Source of the DNA: DATGMS01 sp040905145
GTDB lineage: Bacteria; Bacteroidota; Bacteroidia; Cytophagales; Cyclobacteriaceae
NCBI GenBank assembly: GCA_040905145.1
Contig: JBBDSC010000234.1
Span: forward strand, 1 to 64,000
Direction of reading: 5' to 3'
DNA: 64,000 bases
Positions 16,513 to 24,476 of the stretch are shown here, in pieces. Below the pieces are notes generated by a model. The model had not been told where the DNA came from. It did no database searches and saw only the letters and a program-made list of their open reading frames with translations. The position numbers were made by a program, and so were the translations under genes. Each line of letters opens with the position of its first letter. The first letter of the stretch is position 1.

Positions 16513-17471
16513 GACACCTTAACTATGAAAAGGCTACTCATTTTATTTGGATCGGTGCTATTGATTGCATCCCACTGTCAGCAAAAGCCCAGAGAACTAA
16601 AGACCGTTACTTTCTCTGGAAGTGGCTATGAACTTGGAATTCAGCATGGAAATCATTTTAAAAAAGAAATAGCTGAGGTCATTGAAAAATGGGATAGTAA
16701 TCTTTCTGCTTTCCTATCAGATAAAAAGATTGAAAAAAGTACGGATCAGGTCATCAGCGAATTTTTTGAATATGCCGGATTCACAGAATCGATTAAGAAA
16801 TGGACCCCGGATCTTTACGAAGAAGTTCGTGGGATTGCTGATGGATCAGGCCAATCCTTGAATAGGATTTTTGTATTGAACCTGCTGGATGAATTTTGGG
16901 TGTATCTTTTTAACCCCAAATACCACCACTGCAGTTCGGTAGGAGTACCATCAGTCCAGGGTAATCCCGGTTTTATAGCTCAAAATATGGATATTGAGAA
17001 CTATACGGATGGATACCAGACATTAATTATATTCTTGGAATAAGGGGTGAGGTATTTGATTTTGAAGCATCAGCCAATAAGGTAGTTAGGTTCAACCCTA
17101 AAAACGAAAACGGAACAATTTATCATACAAATCATCCTATTGTTAATGACGACCTAAACGAAGATTTGAGTTGGACCCGGAAATTTGATCCTAATGTACC
17201 GGGCAAAAACAAGCCTGTAACCTCAAACAGTTATATCAGGTTGGAGGCTTTGAGGAGCAGAATGACCGCCCTCCAGGTAATCGGAGATCAAAAAATCAAG
17301 GAAACCCTTAGATCAAAAGATGATGCGAAAAATCCGGTTTGCAGTGAAATTAGAAAAGAGGGATTTTCTTTTACCTTCGCTTCTACAATTATGACCCTTA
17401 CCGGAAATCCATATCTCCAAATAACCCCTGGCCCGCCAACTGAATCGGATTATAAGAGGTTTGATTTTTAA
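16513..17471 (+). pseudogene. C45-family acyltransferase/hydrolase lipoprotein, internally deleted
   Basis: ATG 16513 begins a signal ending LLIASHC, a lipobox-like site. It is followed by SGSGYELGIQHGNHFKKEI, a conserved EEVRGIADGSG block and YHHCSSVGVP, whose Cys is the autoproteolytic nucleophile of the C45 (penicillin-acylase-like, NTN hydrolase) family. The frame stops at 17041. In another frame the C-terminal part resumes: NYILGIRGEVFDFEASANKV, IYHTNHPIVNDDL and the terminal PGPPTESDYKRFDF. Roughly 90 residues that join the two halves are missing, so this is a deletion plus frame change, not a single base error. Its substrate would have been an amide. Confidence 0.75.
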
Positions 17472-18073
17472 ATGGAATAGCGGTTTTTTATCAGGGATAT
17501 TAAATGCTTCTCCCTGTCCGTAATTTTGATGGTTAGCAGGCATTCAATGCAGCTACGCCTTTCTACTTCCTTTATATTTCCATTGCTGCAGGTTAGTAAA
17601 ATAAGCGCAGAAGGTGTTTTTATGGAGAAACTTTTCAAATTTGCGATCAAGAACTGTCCTATTTTTTAAAGTTTATTACCACTTACTTAATCCCTCATTT
17701 TTTCCTCCCTTACTTTATCATTTGTTTTTAATCAAGGCAAATATCTAGTTTATACTTCAAATTATTCAAATTTCTAGGTGCAATTATCAATTCAATTAAC
17801 ATTTGCAAAGTTTCCGTATCGAAAAAACAAGGAATTAAATTGTTTTTTAAGGCCTAAAAAACGTAGTTTGCATACGGTTAATTACTTTTTATGTAAATGA
17901 TATGCTTGAATGGATCTCTTTTTATTTAAAGTAAATTCTATTACATATTCAAATGTAGACTTTAACAACTAATGATACTGTTTTTTAAAAGAAATATTTT
18001 TTAAAGAAAAATTAATAAGCTCAGTCTTACTTTTATTGATTTACAGCATAAATTATTATTAAAAGTTTTTAAA
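17472..18073. other. AT-rich intergenic region upstream of the curli regulator
   Basis: About 600 bases without a recognised gene. A short segment at 17633-17662 (TTTCAAATTTGCGATCAAGA and beyond) resembles one at 5270-5298 (TTTCAAATTCTCGATCAAGA), suggesting a common relic or repeat. The last 350 bases are very A/T-rich and probably carry the promoter region of the LuxR-type gene at 18074, though no TAnnTTTG box stands out. Confidence 0.4.
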
Positions 18074-19141
18074 ATGAATAAATTGGTTACAAATACTTTA
18101 TTAATTAATTCACATCAATCCCAGAAAGAGGAATTATATAGATTATTAAACGAAAATGGATTTAAGACAGAAGTGGTAAAAGATCCACAGGAGGCTTTAG
18201 AAAAAATTCAGGAAAAGGAATTCCATTTAATCATCTGCAATAAAGAAGTAAATAAAATTAGTGGATATAACATTTATGAATTACTGAAAGCCGAAATTAT
18301 TCATCAATCTATACCATTTATTTTGGTCATGCAAAAGTATGATAAAGATGACATTATGATTGCTCTTGAATTAGGTATTGACAACTTAATTTTTTATCCT
18401 CTTAACAACGAAGCCACTCTTCTCAAGCTTAAAAACGAACTGATCAAAAAGCAACGTCTAAATTTTTTAAACACAGAGGACTTTAAAGATTATTTTAATC
18501 AATCACAGGTTCCAATGATGTTGATAAAAAACGAAAAGATAACCGCTTTAAACCAACCGTTATACAATCTAAATAAGGCCTTTTTTTCTACCATAATCCA
18601 TCAACCCATTGAAACGGTAATTGATATAAAAGCAGAAAATTCGAATGGCCTCAAAATCAAGCGGTTTAAAAATGCATTGATCAATCTCTGTAAACTAAAC
18701 AAGGTAAGTTTTAAAAATAGTGATTATACCTTTGATATGCTTTTATTCAGAGGAAAATATACAAGTACTATTTTTTATCTGATTGAACTTTTGCCTGTCA
18801 ACACCCTGGAACAACCGTTCCTGTCTGATTCTTTGTACCAAAATAAAGCAAATCTTCCACATTTGAATGGCATATATCATCAAAGCTACCCCAATAATCT
18901 GACTGAGCGCGAACAACAGATACTGGAGCTTTCGGCCACCGGCCTTCCTATTAAAATTATTGCCCACGATCTGAATCTGTCCCGGAGAACCATTGAAAAA
19001 CACAGGGCCAATGTTATGGAAAAGCTAGGGGCCAGGAATATGATTGAGGCCATTGTCGCATGGTATAAACATTCCGGGCTTATCCACTCGGTTTCTGACA
19101 CTAAAAAAACAAGGCTTTCTACTATAGGTTCATCCAATTAA
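18074..19141 (+). CDS. LuxR-family regulator with degenerate receiver, CsgD-like position
   Basis: A 355-residue regulator. Residues ~5-125 have a CheY-like receiver pattern, but the phosphoacceptor Asp is Asn56 (LIICNKEVN) and the conserved Lys before Pro is Tyr108 (IFYPLNN), so it should not be controlled by aspartyl phosphorylation. Residues ~135-245 look PAS-like (a QSQVPMMLIKNEKITALNQP core). Residues ~278-335 are a LuxR/GerE helix-turn-helix (LTEREQQILELSATGLPIKI, SRRTIEKHRANVMEKLGARN). It lies 455 bases upstream of the first curlin gene on the same strand. E. coli CsgD, the curli master activator, has the same non-canonical receiver plus LuxR layout, so a matching role here is a reasonable inference. 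It is not necessarily orthologous. Confidence 0.8.
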   Translation: MNKLVTNTLLINSHQSQKEELYRLLNENGFKTEVVKDPQEALEKIQEKEFHLIICNKEVNKISGYNIYELLKAEIIHQSIPFILVMQKYDKDDIMIALELGIDNLIFYPLNNEATLLKLKNELIKKQRLNFLNTEDFKDYFNQSQVPMMLIKNEKITALNQPLYNLNKAFFSTIIHQPIETVIDIKAENSNGLKIKRFKNALINLCKLNKVSFKNSDYTFDMLLFRGKYTSTIFYLIELLPVNTLEQPFLSDSLYQNKANLPHLNGIYHQSYPNNLTEREQQILELSATGLPIKIIAHDLNLSRRTIEKHRANVMEKLGARNMIEAIVAWYKHSGLIHSVSDTKKTRLSTIGSSN

Positions 19142-19566
19142 TACCAGGTTCTCTATGACGGATCCAACCTCCCGTTTATTCTATTACCTCTGTCAAACCA
19201 AATGGCATGAATCATTATTTCAGGTTTGTCTTAATACCTTTGTCCACCCTTTTGGTATGAACCTTTTATAATGGATAAGCAAATTATTGATAATAAGACA
19301 AGTCTTATTATCAATTTCAATTTTAGAATTAACAATTTTTTTTATATAAAAACCCATTTCTTTAGCCTATAAGGAGTTTCTTAGCAGATTTTTACAGGCT
19401 AAATTTTACCAAGAATTATAGGAAGGAGTTAAATTTTTTCAAGGCATGCCCTAGGTGATTTTACGTATTTCAACATCCAATAACCAGTTCGGAAATTGCG
19501 TATTGTTTCACAACTCATCCTAGTATACATTTGCTGGTGTAGTTAGTAAACTACTTTTTATATTAT
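19142..19566. other. Regulatory region between the LuxR-type gene and the curli operon
   Basis: Non-coding, A/T-rich, about 425 bases. It contains the candidate promoter at 19502-19533. Two similar segments, CCAACCTCC...TTTATT...TGTCAAACCAAATGGCATGAA (19164-19212) and TTGTCCACCCTTTTGGTATGAA (19238-19260), share a TGTC(A/C)A...GGTATGAA-like core and could be regulator-binding sites. Confidence 0.35.
19502..19533 (+). promoter_or_regulatory. Candidate Bacteroidota sigma-ABfr promoter of the curli operon
   Basis: ATTG at 19502-19505 is followed, after a 20-base spacer, by TACATTTG at 19526-19533. This fits the Bacteroidota -33 TTTG / -7 TAnnTTTG consensus, with a perfect -7 box and an accepted spacer. 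Transcription would start near 19540, leaving about 57 bases of leader before ATG 19597. Confidence 0.6.
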
Positions 19567-19596
19567 TTGAAAATCAAATTTTTTCATTTAAAAATT

Positions 19597-20010
19597 ATGA
19601 GTTACAGGGTTCTTTCAATATGGATTTTTATAGTAGCTGCTTTTAGTTTAACATCTGAAGCACAAACCATCTCATTCCCTGCTGAAACATGTAATAAAAC
19701 CTCGGTCGATGAAAAGCTGAACGAATCTTTTTCAAGCGCTGACCTATCAGGTGACACCCTTCAAATTCATTCGGAAGGGACCAGCAACACGATAATGATA
19801 GATTCCACTTCTATTGCCAAGTCTAGATCCCCTTTGACCATAAAAGGGGTAGTGGGAGGAGAGATCAACCAGGAGGGTGAAAGCAATAAAATTGAGGTGG
19901 ATATTTCTAATAAGAATAAGAATCATTCCGGGCAAAAAGTAAAGATTATTCAAACCGGTAAAAATAACAGTGTCACCATACGTTCAGGAGCTAACAAAAG
20001 GGATCCCTAG
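19597..20010 (+). CDS. Small curlin-like protein (possible nucleator/minor subunit)
   Basis: About 137 residues from ATG 19597 (MSYRVLSIWIFIVAAFSLTS), with a signal peptide cleaved after SEA near residue 22. The C-terminal half contains two curlin-type strands: INQEGESNKIEV and IIQTGKNNSVTI, with the Gln-Gly-Asn spacing of curlin repeats. The N-terminal half is Ser/Thr-rich and has a single such element (HSEGTSNTIMI). It is the first gene of the curli operon, 93 bases before the major curlin. Size and few repeats suggest a minor or nucleating subunit like CsgB, but sequence alone cannot prove that. A TTG start at 19567 would add 10 residues and is less likely. Confidence 0.65.
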   Translation: MSYRVLSIWIFIVAAFSLTSEAQTISFPAETCNKTSVDEKLNESFSSADLSGDTLQIHSEGTSNTIMIDSTSIAKSRSPLTIKGVVGGEINQEGESNKIEVDISNKNKNHSGQKVKIIQTGKNNSVTIRSGANKRDP

Positions 20011-20103
20011 CCTAGGCGACACCTTTCTTTTCAGGAAAATATTGAACAAATATTTCACATAAAACCCAATTAATTTATTCTAAACAATTAAACTTTTAAC
20101 AAA

Positions 20104-21159
20104 ATGAAAAAACCAAGTATTTTTCTCTCAATGTTGCTTGCCTCAGGGATAACCCTGGCACAGAGCAACAACACCTCTGATGTTTCCCAGTCAGGATCCA
20201 ATCAGGATGCCACCGTGGAGCAATCAGGTGTTAACGAAAACACTTCTGAAATTACACAGACAAATGTGGGTAATGAAGCAACGGTAACACAAGTTTCATC
20301 TAGTCAATATGAAGATAACACCACATTTTCTTCTATTGCACAAACCGGAAGGAACAATCAGGCGACAGTGGACCAAAACCATGATGGAGACCTGGAAGCA
20401 AGAGCCGGATCACTGGAAGCCTATATTTCACAAAGCGGCAACAACAATGAAGGCATTCAGAGACAGGGGCCAAACGGTCAGATGGGCACCAGCTTAGCCA
20501 TTATCAACCAAAGTGGAAACAACAACTTTGCTTCTCAGGATCAGATAAGATATGGTAACGAGGCACAGGTTTACCAATCAGGAAACAACAATGAGGCCAT
20601 CCAGGCACAGGACATCAACATGCAACCAAGTGATGTCGGTAGTATGAACAATGCTGCTATTTATCAAAGCGGTAACAATAACAGTGCTCTTCAGATACAA
20701 GATGGATGGGCAAACGGTGCTGTCGCAATTCAGGGAGGCAGTAACAACACGTCGACTCAAGTACAGAAAGCATGGGTAAGTACAGCAGAAGTTAATCAAT
20801 CTGGAAACAATAATGACGCTTCTCAGGATCAGTCAGGTAGCTTGAACGATGCATCTATCAATCAGTTTGGTAATTCAGGAACCGCAGAGCAAGTTCAAAC
20901 TTCCGGTGCCGGTCGCACAGGAGCAAGCTATGACCCACTTAACCTTGCCTCTATTGATCAATGGGGATCAGACAATGTGGCCTATCAGGAGCAAGATACT
21001 CCAGGCGGCGATATCGTCCTAAACCATGCCATTATATCTCAAAACGGATCTAATAACATGGCTACACAACTCCAAAACGGAGGCAGTAATTACAGTAACG
21101 TGATGCAACACGGCTCAGGCCATACCGCTAGTGTTACTCAATCATTCATTCAGCCATAA
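20104..21159 (+). CDS. csgA: Major curlin subunit (CsgA-like)
   Basis: A 351-residue secreted protein with a signal peptide (cleavage after TLA near residue 19) and about 13 imperfect curlin repeats, each carrying Q-x-G-x-x-N-x-A-x-x-x-Q. Clear units are SQSGNNNEGIQRQ, NQSGNNNFASQDQ, YQSGNNNEAIQAQ, YQSGNNNSALQIQ, NQSGNNNDASQDQ and SQNGSNNMATQLQ. E. coli CsgA has 5 repeats in 151 residues, so this fibre subunit is over twice as long. Spacer segments between repeats vary in length, unlike the regular E. coli pattern. It would be exported through CsgG and polymerise on the surface into amyloid. A strong hairpin immediately downstream suggests it is expressed above the later genes. Confidence 0.88.
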   Translation: MKKPSIFLSMLLASGITLAQSNNTSDVSQSGSNQDATVEQSGVNENTSEITQTNVGNEATVTQVSSSQYEDNTTFSSIAQTGRNNQATVDQNHDGDLEARAGSLEAYISQSGNNNEGIQRQGPNGQMGTSLAIINQSGNNNFASQDQIRYGNEAQVYQSGNNNEAIQAQDINMQPSDVGSMNNAAIYQSGNNNSALQIQDGWANGAVAIQGGSNNTSTQVQKAWVSTAEVNQSGNNNDASQDQSGSLNDASINQFGNSGTAEQVQTSGAGRTGASYDPLNLASIDQWGSDNVAYQEQDTPGGDIVLNHAIISQNGSNNMATQLQNGGSNYSNVMQHGSGHTASVTQSFIQP

Positions 21160-21181
21160 CTTATTGGTTTAATGAAATTTT

Positions 21182-21227
21182 AAAAAGTAGGGTTCCTAAT
21201 GGGTTTGCGAAAGGAACCCTACTTTTT
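21182..21227 (+). terminator. Strong intrinsic terminator after csgA
   Basis: A perfect 15-bp stem, AAAAAGTAGGGTTCC / GGAACCCTACTTTTT, encloses a 16-base loop and is followed by ATTTTCC. It lies 22 bases after the csgA stop and 55 bases before the next gene of the same strand. Partial read-through would give high curlin and low secretion-machinery levels. Confidence 0.8.
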
Positions 21228-21282
21228 ATTTTCCTAACAAGAAGTACTCACCATATTAAAATAATTCACTAAATTTATTGAA

Positions 21283-21954
21283 ATGATCTTGCGGCTTGCT
21301 ATACTGCCAATATTTTTTTTATCCTTCATCTTATCTGCTCCCGGACAAGAAGGAGAGGATGTGGAGGCAGCTGTGTTTATCAATGCGCAAGCTATAAAAA
21401 TGCATGCTCAGCAAGAAAGCATGAACAGTGCAATCATTCAGCAGGTTGGAGAAAACCAACAGGCAATAACCATACAGGAACAAACCGGCTATCAGCCCAA
21501 CTTTTTTATATTAAGTCAAAAAGGTTATGGAAACAGCGGTTTTATTGAGCAAGCTGGTACAGGCTTAAACTCCAGAGTAATTCAGCGGGGAAACAGGAAT
21601 GAAACCAACCTCTGGTCAATAGGACAAAACATCAATACCTTCTCTAGCCAGGTTGGGGATGGAAATGTCATTAACAGCTATATAAAAGATGAAGGGATCA
21701 CCCCAAGATCAGCTTCACTCATTCAGGAAGGAAATCAAAACCGAATAGATTTGTCCCTTATGGGCAATGGTATTGAATCTCATACCATGGATCAGCATGT
21801 AAGAATTACCCAGCAAGGAAATCAACATGAAATAAGTGCCTTGATGGAACCATTCAGTGCCCCCTTCGAAATTACCCAAACTCCCGGAGCAAATGGAGAA
21901 GGCATGAAAGTAAATGTATCTACTTCTCAATTCAATTTCCCCATGCGGAAATAG
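21283..21954 (+). CDS. Third curlin-like secreted protein
   Basis: A 223-residue protein with a signal peptide (MILRLAILPIFFLSFILSAP, cleavage near residue 21). It contains 5-6 loosely spaced curlin elements: IIQQVGENQQAITIQE, LSQKGYGNSGFIEQ, VIQRGNRNETNLW, SSQVGDGNVINSY, LIQEGNQNRIDL and ITQQGNQHEISAL. The repeats are more diverged and farther apart than in the preceding CsgA-like protein, as in nucleator (CsgB-like) subunits. It follows the terminator at 21182 and precedes csgE by 131 bases. Which of this protein and the one at 19597 is the nucleator cannot be decided here. Confidence 0.75.
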   Translation: MILRLAILPIFFLSFILSAPGQEGEDVEAAVFINAQAIKMHAQQESMNSAIIQQVGENQQAITIQEQTGYQPNFFILSQKGYGNSGFIEQAGTGLNSRVIQRGNRNETNLWSIGQNINTFSSQVGDGNVINSYIKDEGITPRSASLIQEGNQNRIDLSLMGNGIESHTMDQHVRITQQGNQHEISALMEPFSAPFEITQTPGANGEGMKVNVSTSQFNFPMRK

Positions 21955-22085
21955 CCCTTTTATCGGGAATCCAAAAGAACTTCAAAAATAAAATTTCCAG
22001 GTAATTTGAATATATCAAATAAATTGTAGTTATTAGCATCATAAATGCTTTTCATCCCATAATTGTAGTTTAAGATGCTAAGGAA

Positions 22086-22607
22086 ATGAAGGTGATTTTT
22101 ACAACTATATTTTTATTTTTTCTGTTTTTAGAGACAAAGGCCCAGTTTGATGTGGACCCTTCTTCTGCGAAAAAACAATATGACAGCGTTCCTGTTCAGG
22201 AGGCTCCTGATGCTTTAAAGCTACTCCTTCAAAAAATCACCGAAGAAGAAACCGAAAAATTGAAAAATGAGGTAGAGCTTGAAATAGACGGGTTATTAAT
22301 CGATGAAACAAAAACAAAAAGCGGAAGGGACTTTTTTGATTACTTTTACCGACATTGGGAAGCTCCCCCTGAAGCCCGTAATTATTCCATTTTCATTAAA
22401 GAGAGCCCATTTCGGTTGAGCACCACCATGATTGAAGTTTTTATCAATGAAACCAGGGTAATTCAATCTTTTCTCCAACCCAGAGCGGAATTTGTGGAAG
22501 CCCTTGCAGCAGAATCAATAGCGACAACAAAAATGTATTTGATACGATATGAAGAAATTGTCAAAGAGTTGGATGGTGATGAACGGTCCGGCTCGGGAAT
22601 ATTTTAA
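22086..22607 (+). CDS. csgE: Curli secretion specificity factor CsgE
   Basis: A 173-residue periplasmic protein with a signal peptide cleaved after KAQ at residue 20. The CsgE family region begins with ELEIDGLLIDETKTKSGRDF, followed by FDYFYRHWEAPPEARNYSIF and the LQPRAEFVEALAAE block. CsgE caps the periplasmic side of the CsgG channel and brings curlin to it. It is longer than E. coli CsgE (129 residues), with an extra ~45-residue N-terminal segment after the signal. It lies 23 bases upstream of csgF. Confidence 0.88.
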   Translation: MKVIFTTIFLFFLFLETKAQFDVDPSSAKKQYDSVPVQEAPDALKLLLQKITEEETEKLKNEVELEIDGLLIDETKTKSGRDFFDYFYRHWEAPPEARNYSIFIKESPFRLSTTMIEVFINETRVIQSFLQPRAEFVEALAAESIATTKMYLIRYEEIVKELDGDERSGSGIF

Positions 22608-22630
22608 TTTTAATTTTAATTATTTTTATT

Positions 22631-23059
22631 ATGAATAAGTTTTTATTGCTTTTATTATTTACTTTTCCACTTTTCATGGACTTTTGTAACGGTCAGCAGT
22701 TGGTTTATAGTGCTAAGAATCCCGCATTTGGAGGAGAAACCTTTAATTATCAGTGGATGTTAAGTTCAGCCCAAGCCCAGGATACTACGATCGACCCTGC
22801 ACAACAACATCAAAAGAGTCAGTTTGGTAATCCAAGAAATCCCCTGACCGATTTTTCGGAAAGTTTAAACCGGCAAATATTAAGCAGGTTATCCAGAGAA
22901 TTGGTAGTCAGGCAATTTGGAGAGGAAGAATTAGCTGAGGGTACTTATGAATTAGGGGATTACCAGATCGAAATTGGAAACGAAGGAGCCGGTATAAATA
23001 TTAATATTGTGGATAAACAAACGGGTGCGACAACAGTGGTTGACGTTCCTTTTTTTTAG
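22631..23059 (+). CDS. csgF: Curli assembly factor CsgF
   Basis: A 142-residue secreted protein with a signal peptide ending near CNGQ (residue ~22). The mature N-terminus contains VYSAKNPAFGGETFNYQWML, the CsgF signature (NPxFGG...N) that inserts into the CsgG pore, followed by a central helix (LNRQILSRLSREL) and a C-terminal beta domain (DYQIEIG, ININIVDKQTGATTVVDVPF). It couples secretion to nucleation at the cell surface. The next gene starts 23 bases later. Confidence 0.92.
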   Translation: MNKFLLLLLFTFPLFMDFCNGQQLVYSAKNPAFGGETFNYQWMLSSAQAQDTTIDPAQQHQKSQFGNPRNPLTDFSESLNRQILSRLSRELVVRQFGEEELAEGTYELGDYQIEIGNEGAGININIVDKQTGATTVVDVPFF

Positions 23060-23082
23060 ATTTTTGAACTGATTTTTTGTTG

Positions 23083-24468
23083 ATGAAAGTACTTTTAAAA
23101 GGCCTTTTAATTAAGGATATCCTATTGTTTGCCGTTGTAATCTGTGTTACCAGTTGTTCCCCCGGTTTGTATCAACCATTTGGAGAAAGGGACGCGACTC
23201 TCGGGCCGGAAACAAAAATGAAAAAAGAGCTGCTGGACTTACCGGATCCCAAGGAACCGATTGTGGTGGCAGTTTATAAATTCAGAGACCAGACCGGCCA
23301 GTATAAAGAGTCTAATGTAGGGGCCAGTTGGTCAACTGCCGTCACACAGGGGGCAACCAATATACTCATAAGGGCATTGGAAGAATCAGGTTGGTTTGTC
23401 CCCATTGAGCGGGAGAATATCAGTAACCTGCTTAACGAGCGAAAGATCATCCGGTCCAGCAGGGAGCAGTATGAAGGAAATAACAATGTGTTGCTTCCTC
23501 CCCTTCTCTTTGCCGGTGTATTGTTAGAGGGAGGGATTATCTCCTATGAATCGAATGTCTTTACCGGAGGCGCCGGAATCAGATACTTTGGCACCAATGC
23601 TTCTTCACAATATAGAGAAGACCGGGTAACCATCTACCTTAGAGCGGTTTCGACGAGTAATGGTAAAGTTTTAAAGACGGTTTACACCACCAAATCCATC
23701 TTATCTCAAGAGGTTAGCACAGGAATATTTAAGTATGTAACGTTTAAACGGTTATTGGAAGCAGAAGCAGGATACACTTATAATGAACCGCGGGAATTGG
23801 CTATTACGGAAGCCGTAGAAAAAGCCGTGCATAGTTTGGTCGTTGAAGGTTTAATGAGCAATCTTTGGGAGCTAAAGGAGGAAAATGAAAAATCCCAAAA
23901 CTTGATTGATGAATATGTAAGTGAAAAGGCATCGAATTTAGATATGGATTATCTTGGGAGAGTTCATGAATTTGATCACAGGCCCGGGTTTTATTATTCT
24001 CCAGGGGTCTCTTTTCAAAATTATATCGGAGACTATTCTTCAAGTCTTCCCCGAGCTGGTTTCAATTCTTCCTTTGGATTTGGGCTGTCAAAATCCCTGT
24101 TTATAGAGACCGACATAGCGTATCAGGAAGTAAATGTACAGGATTTGATGAATTCCCGTGAGTTCTACGGAGATGTCGGCTTGCTATATCTGGTTAACCC
24201 TTCAGGTAAATTTTCCCCTTATTTTAGTGTGGGAGCCGGGTCTTATTACAATTTTGGAAAGGATATCGGTATATCCAATCAGCCTTGGCTTCCCTATGTA
24301 ACTTACGGAGCAGGCCTGGAATATTTGGTATCCAATAAAACTGCAATAACCGGAAAGGCCTATTTAAATCAGCACCTTACTGATAATTACGATGGGGCTG
24401 TTGCAGGAAGTTTTAGCGATGTGATCGCTGGATTAAAATTAGGACTGAAGTTTTATATTGGAAATTAA
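23083..24468 (+). CDS. csgG: Curli secretion channel CsgG with C-terminal beta-barrel-like extension
   Basis: A 461-residue outer-membrane lipoprotein from ATG 23083. The lipobox is VTSC (Cys25). Residues ~30-280 are the CsgG domain, with VAVYKFRDQTGQYKESNVGA, a conserved GWFVPIERENISNLLNERKI block, the LLEGGIISYESN segment and the transmembrane hairpins around GAGIRYFGTNASSQYREDRV. E. coli CsgG is 277 residues. Here ~180 more follow (PGFYYSPGVSFQNYIGDYSS to the terminal GLKLGLKFYIGN), alternating like an OmpA/OmpW-type 8-strand barrel. The nonameric channel would therefore carry nine extra domains, perhaps small barrels. Two TTG codons upstream of ATG 23083 are unlikely starts. Confidence 0.9.
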   Translation: MKVLLKGLLIKDILLFAVVICVTSCSPGLYQPFGERDATLGPETKMKKELLDLPDPKEPIVVAVYKFRDQTGQYKESNVGASWSTAVTQGATNILIRALEESGWFVPIERENISNLLNERKIIRSSREQYEGNNNVLLPPLLFAGVLLEGGIISYESNVFTGGAGIRYFGTNASSQYREDRVTIYLRAVSTSNGKVLKTVYTTKSILSQEVSTGIFKYVTFKRLLEAEAGYTYNEPRELAITEAVEKAVHSLVVEGLMSNLWELKEENEKSQNLIDEYVSEKASNLDMDYLGRVHEFDHRPGFYYSPGVSFQNYIGDYSSSLPRAGFNSSFGFGLSKSLFIETDIAYQEVNVQDLMNSREFYGDVGLLYLVNPSGKFSPYFSVGAGSYYNFGKDIGISNQPWLPYVTYGAGLEYLVSNKTAITGKAYLNQHLTDNYDGAVAGSFSDVIAGLKLGLKFYIGN

Positions 24469-24476
24469 CTAAAATA

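Noticed and set aside
20104..21159. Regularly recurring CAAAGCGGCAACAACAA-like units, like a CRISPR or satellite array
   Set aside because: The repeats are imperfect, in frame and encode curlin units with a signal peptide; no palindromic repeat or uniform spacers.
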